The notes below the pieces were generated by a model. That model saw only the letters and a program-made list of their open reading frames with translations, searched no databases and was not told where the DNA came from. DNA of 64,000 bases from Carya illinoinensis (Eukaryota; Streptophyta; Magnoliopsida; Fagales; Juglandaceae): contig NC_056752.1 in the NCBI RefSeq assembly GCF_018687715.1, positions 42,258,501 through 42,322,500 on the forward strand, given 5' to 3'. Numbering within the stretch: the stretch's first letter is position 1; each line of letters starts with the position of its first letter. Both the position numbers and the translations under genes were made by a program. Of this stretch, positions 61,601 to 64,000 are shown piece by piece.

Positions 61601-61990
61601 TAAAAAAAAAAAAAACAATAGTTATAAGCAAGCAAAGTTTGTGTCGCCCAATGGGCCAGAAACAGACCGATGAGCCTGCACCATAATTTTTACTATTTTT
61701 TATGGGCCTGCAAATTAAAATGTGTAAGCGTACAGGCCCAATGTAAACAATTTTGTGACGACGGTATCAACATCCCAATAAGATGTAAAGACATGATGAG
61801 AATATATATGGCCATGGGTCCAAGTATTTCTACAGCATATTTTTAAGATTAAAGACATGAGAATATGCCGAAGAGCATGGGCCTTTCAAGTGATTGACAT
61901 GTCGTAATTTTAATGACATGGCATCAATATCGAATAATTTATATTTTTAAATAATTTAATATTTTTTTATATTGAATATAAAATAAAATA
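58660..61990. other. Intergenic, KMS1 promoter side
   Basis: The first few hundred bases should contain the KMS1 promoter (minus strand), but no clear TATA box was found. The rest is AT-rich, with poly-A/T runs (59986-60002, 60917-60933, 61093-61111) and no recognised gene. Confidence 0.5.
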
Positions 61991-61994
61991 AGGT

Positions 61995-62615
61995 TATAAG
62001 TAAGTGTAGCAATCTGTGACACGATTCGTTAATCCAACATGAATACTGCATTCAAGTCGATTTAGCCTTAGTCTTAATAGGTTCAGGTTAATCCACAAGA
62101 ACACTGATCCGTTTAGATTTAACTTTAATGAGTTCAGGTTAAAACGGATTGATTGCTTAACGGATGTTAAGAAAGTTAAATTTATATTTTTACTCTTATA
62201 CCTAAAAATTAAAAAACCCTACTCAAACCGCACTCCAACTTAGATTCCCTTACAATCTCATATTCATTTTCAAATAGATTGAGTCTCTCTCTTCATTTCC
62301 AGTTGAGTAAGTTCTCACAAATCACGACTGCTCCCACACTTTCTATGAATTGTAATTTTGGTATTTTTAATGTTTTGATTGTAATTTTAAACTTATGTAG
62401 TTAGTTATATATTTTTTAGAGATATTATGATTTTAAATTTTATGTGAAATTATGTTGATCAAGTCAAATGAATTATTTGAATCAATTTAATCTATTTATA
62501 TAAATGGATTAAAATGAGTCGTATTCAAGTTGACTTATATCATATAATATACACAACTTAACATTACACGAACACGATTAATTATTAACACGATTTCCAA
62601 TTCCTCTACCAAGAA
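61995..62615. repeat. Possible old MITE-like repeat
   Basis: ACACGATTCGTTAATCCAAC near the left and ACACGAACACGATTAATTAT, then TAACACGATTT near the right, with repeated GGTTCAGGTTAA blocks at about 62080 and 62130. The composition recalls plant non-autonomous repeats with ACACGA ends. Limits and family are uncertain. Confidence 0.3.
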
Positions 62616-64000
62616 ACATAATGATAAAGAGTGGAATCACATAATTGGACAAGAGATTATTTGGATAAGAATGGAGACTCAAGCATCTTGTATGTCGACT
62701 TCTAAATTGACTCCAGTTTGCTAAAGTAATTTGTAATATCTTGAACCAACGGATTCGGAAATGGTGGGGCTCTCTGATGCAAGGCATGCATCCACTTCAT
62801 CTACTTAATCTTAGAGCCCACCCCCCCAACATCGAAAACACTACAATTTATTATATTGTACTCGTGATAATTATTAAAGCAATTGGTGTGTTTCGCGTGG
62901 GACAAAAAGGAAATAAACTACAATTATATTGTCACCTCGGGCAATTATTAAAGATTGGTTTAACAAGTAAAATGAAGAAATACAGAAATGATTTATACAA
63001 TTCTAGATCAGCAAGTTTCACGCGCTCTATTTAAAAAAAAAATATATATATATATGTGAAATTTGTATGAAAAAATTAATATTTTTTAGGTTAATTTTAT
63101 TTTTTTTTAAAAGTAATACGCAAAACCTGTACACTTTAAAACTCTATCTAATATTATTTAAGAAAAAAATCCATTTAACCTGCATAGTGTGATATTGGTT
63201 ATCCATCTGACTTTCTAATAAGGACAGTAATCCGATCCTTTTGATGCCATGTTTTATGCCTGCCTAAAAAGATATTGATATTAATAGATTATATTAATAA
63301 GAGCATCATTCCATGAATGTCTAGGATTTTCATGTTCTACTGCATGCTTTTATTTTCGAAATAATTAATATTAGCTATATATATAACTACTGTTTACGTG
63401 GAGTCAGTAAATGAGTGTTGAGAGATTTCCACTGGAATTTGATAGTTTATGATCAATTATATGTCTTAGTCGAGTGACAGAAATATATATATATATATAG
63501 TCTGTCTGAGCCTCTCAGATGCACATATTCGGCAAGTAAAGAAGCAGCCTTTTCGCGAGCAAATTGGAGCTGTGAATTAAACTTTTAAAGGTTATCTCCT
63601 GTGCTTAATTTGATTTGGTTCGATCCTACCTGTGTCCCTACACCCATTTTGACTAATTCCCACTTTCAGGCCTCATCATGTCGCATTCTACCTAATGACA
63701 ATCTGTCTTTGTGTGTACGTACCTATATAACATGCCTAAAACAAATTGTATATATGCACATACATACATACATACGTATATTTGTGTCAAGTATTCATGT
63801 GCATAGATATATTTGTGTCATGATGTGTATATATATATAATGTAGAATTAATGCTACTGCAACTACTTTATTATGTCTCAAATTAATATCTTCAACGCAG
63901 GACAAAAGATCTATAATACTTTCAGTTGTAGCAAAAACCTTTGTCAACAAAAGTTACAAAACTTGTATCTTGAAATGTTTTATTTGCCATAGCATATACG
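62616..64000. other. Intergenic
   Basis: AT-rich, with TA runs near 63040-63056 and 63483-63500. No gene recognised before the right edge. Confidence 0.5.

Noticed and set aside
1..64000. tRNA, rRNA, snoRNA and CRISPR signals
   Set aside because: No cloverleaf with a GGTTCGAATCC-type T-arm, no rRNA text and no regularly spaced short repeats with unique spacers were seen on either strand.

Overview
The window is plant nuclear DNA. It has AT-rich intergenic sequence, short GT-AG introns, three intact or nearly intact genes of plant-specific families, and many plant-type transposons (CACTA, hAT, PIF/Harbinger-like, Ty1/copia, Ty3/gypsy), several of them nested or degenerate. The protein families point to a dicot tree or shrub, possibly of the walnut/oak order; that placement is a guess. 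No tRNA, rRNA, CRISPR or organellar gene was recognised.

Layout. 1-1.1 kb: first exon of a phytocyanin gene on the minus strand, with the rest lying off the left edge. 2.3-6.8 kb: a complete five-exon hexose/H+ symporter gene of the STP13 type (minus). 10.5-17.5 kb: a CACTA transposon with perfect 14-bp ends and a TGC target duplication; it lacks a transposase but carries a captured kinase-type P-loop exon and a GC-rich segment. 18-30 kb: a transposon graveyard with two hAT-type non-autonomous elements, a Ty1/copia pol fragment, scattered pieces of a second STP gene, a PIF-like MITE, and a decayed Ty3/gypsy element whose interior was invaded by a hAT element with a dead ZMYM/TTF-type transposase. 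33.35-35.93 kb: a short LTR element (212-bp LTRs, about 97% alike, GTAAT target duplication) carrying host-like gene pieces. 38-43.9 kb: TIME FOR COFFEE (TIC), a nuclear clock and stress regulator (plus strand, 12 exons). 51.7-58.7 kb: KMS1, a VMP1-type ER membrane protein (minus, 8 exons). The rest is intergenic DNA with small MITEs and simple repeats.

The genes do not form a pathway or operon; they are independent loci. The points most worth following up are the gene-capturing CACTA and LTR elements, three stop-free introns of length 3n in TIC, and an apparently missing splice acceptor in KMS1 exon 5. Exon limits were derived by hand from splice signals, reading phase and remembered family sequences; no alignment was run.
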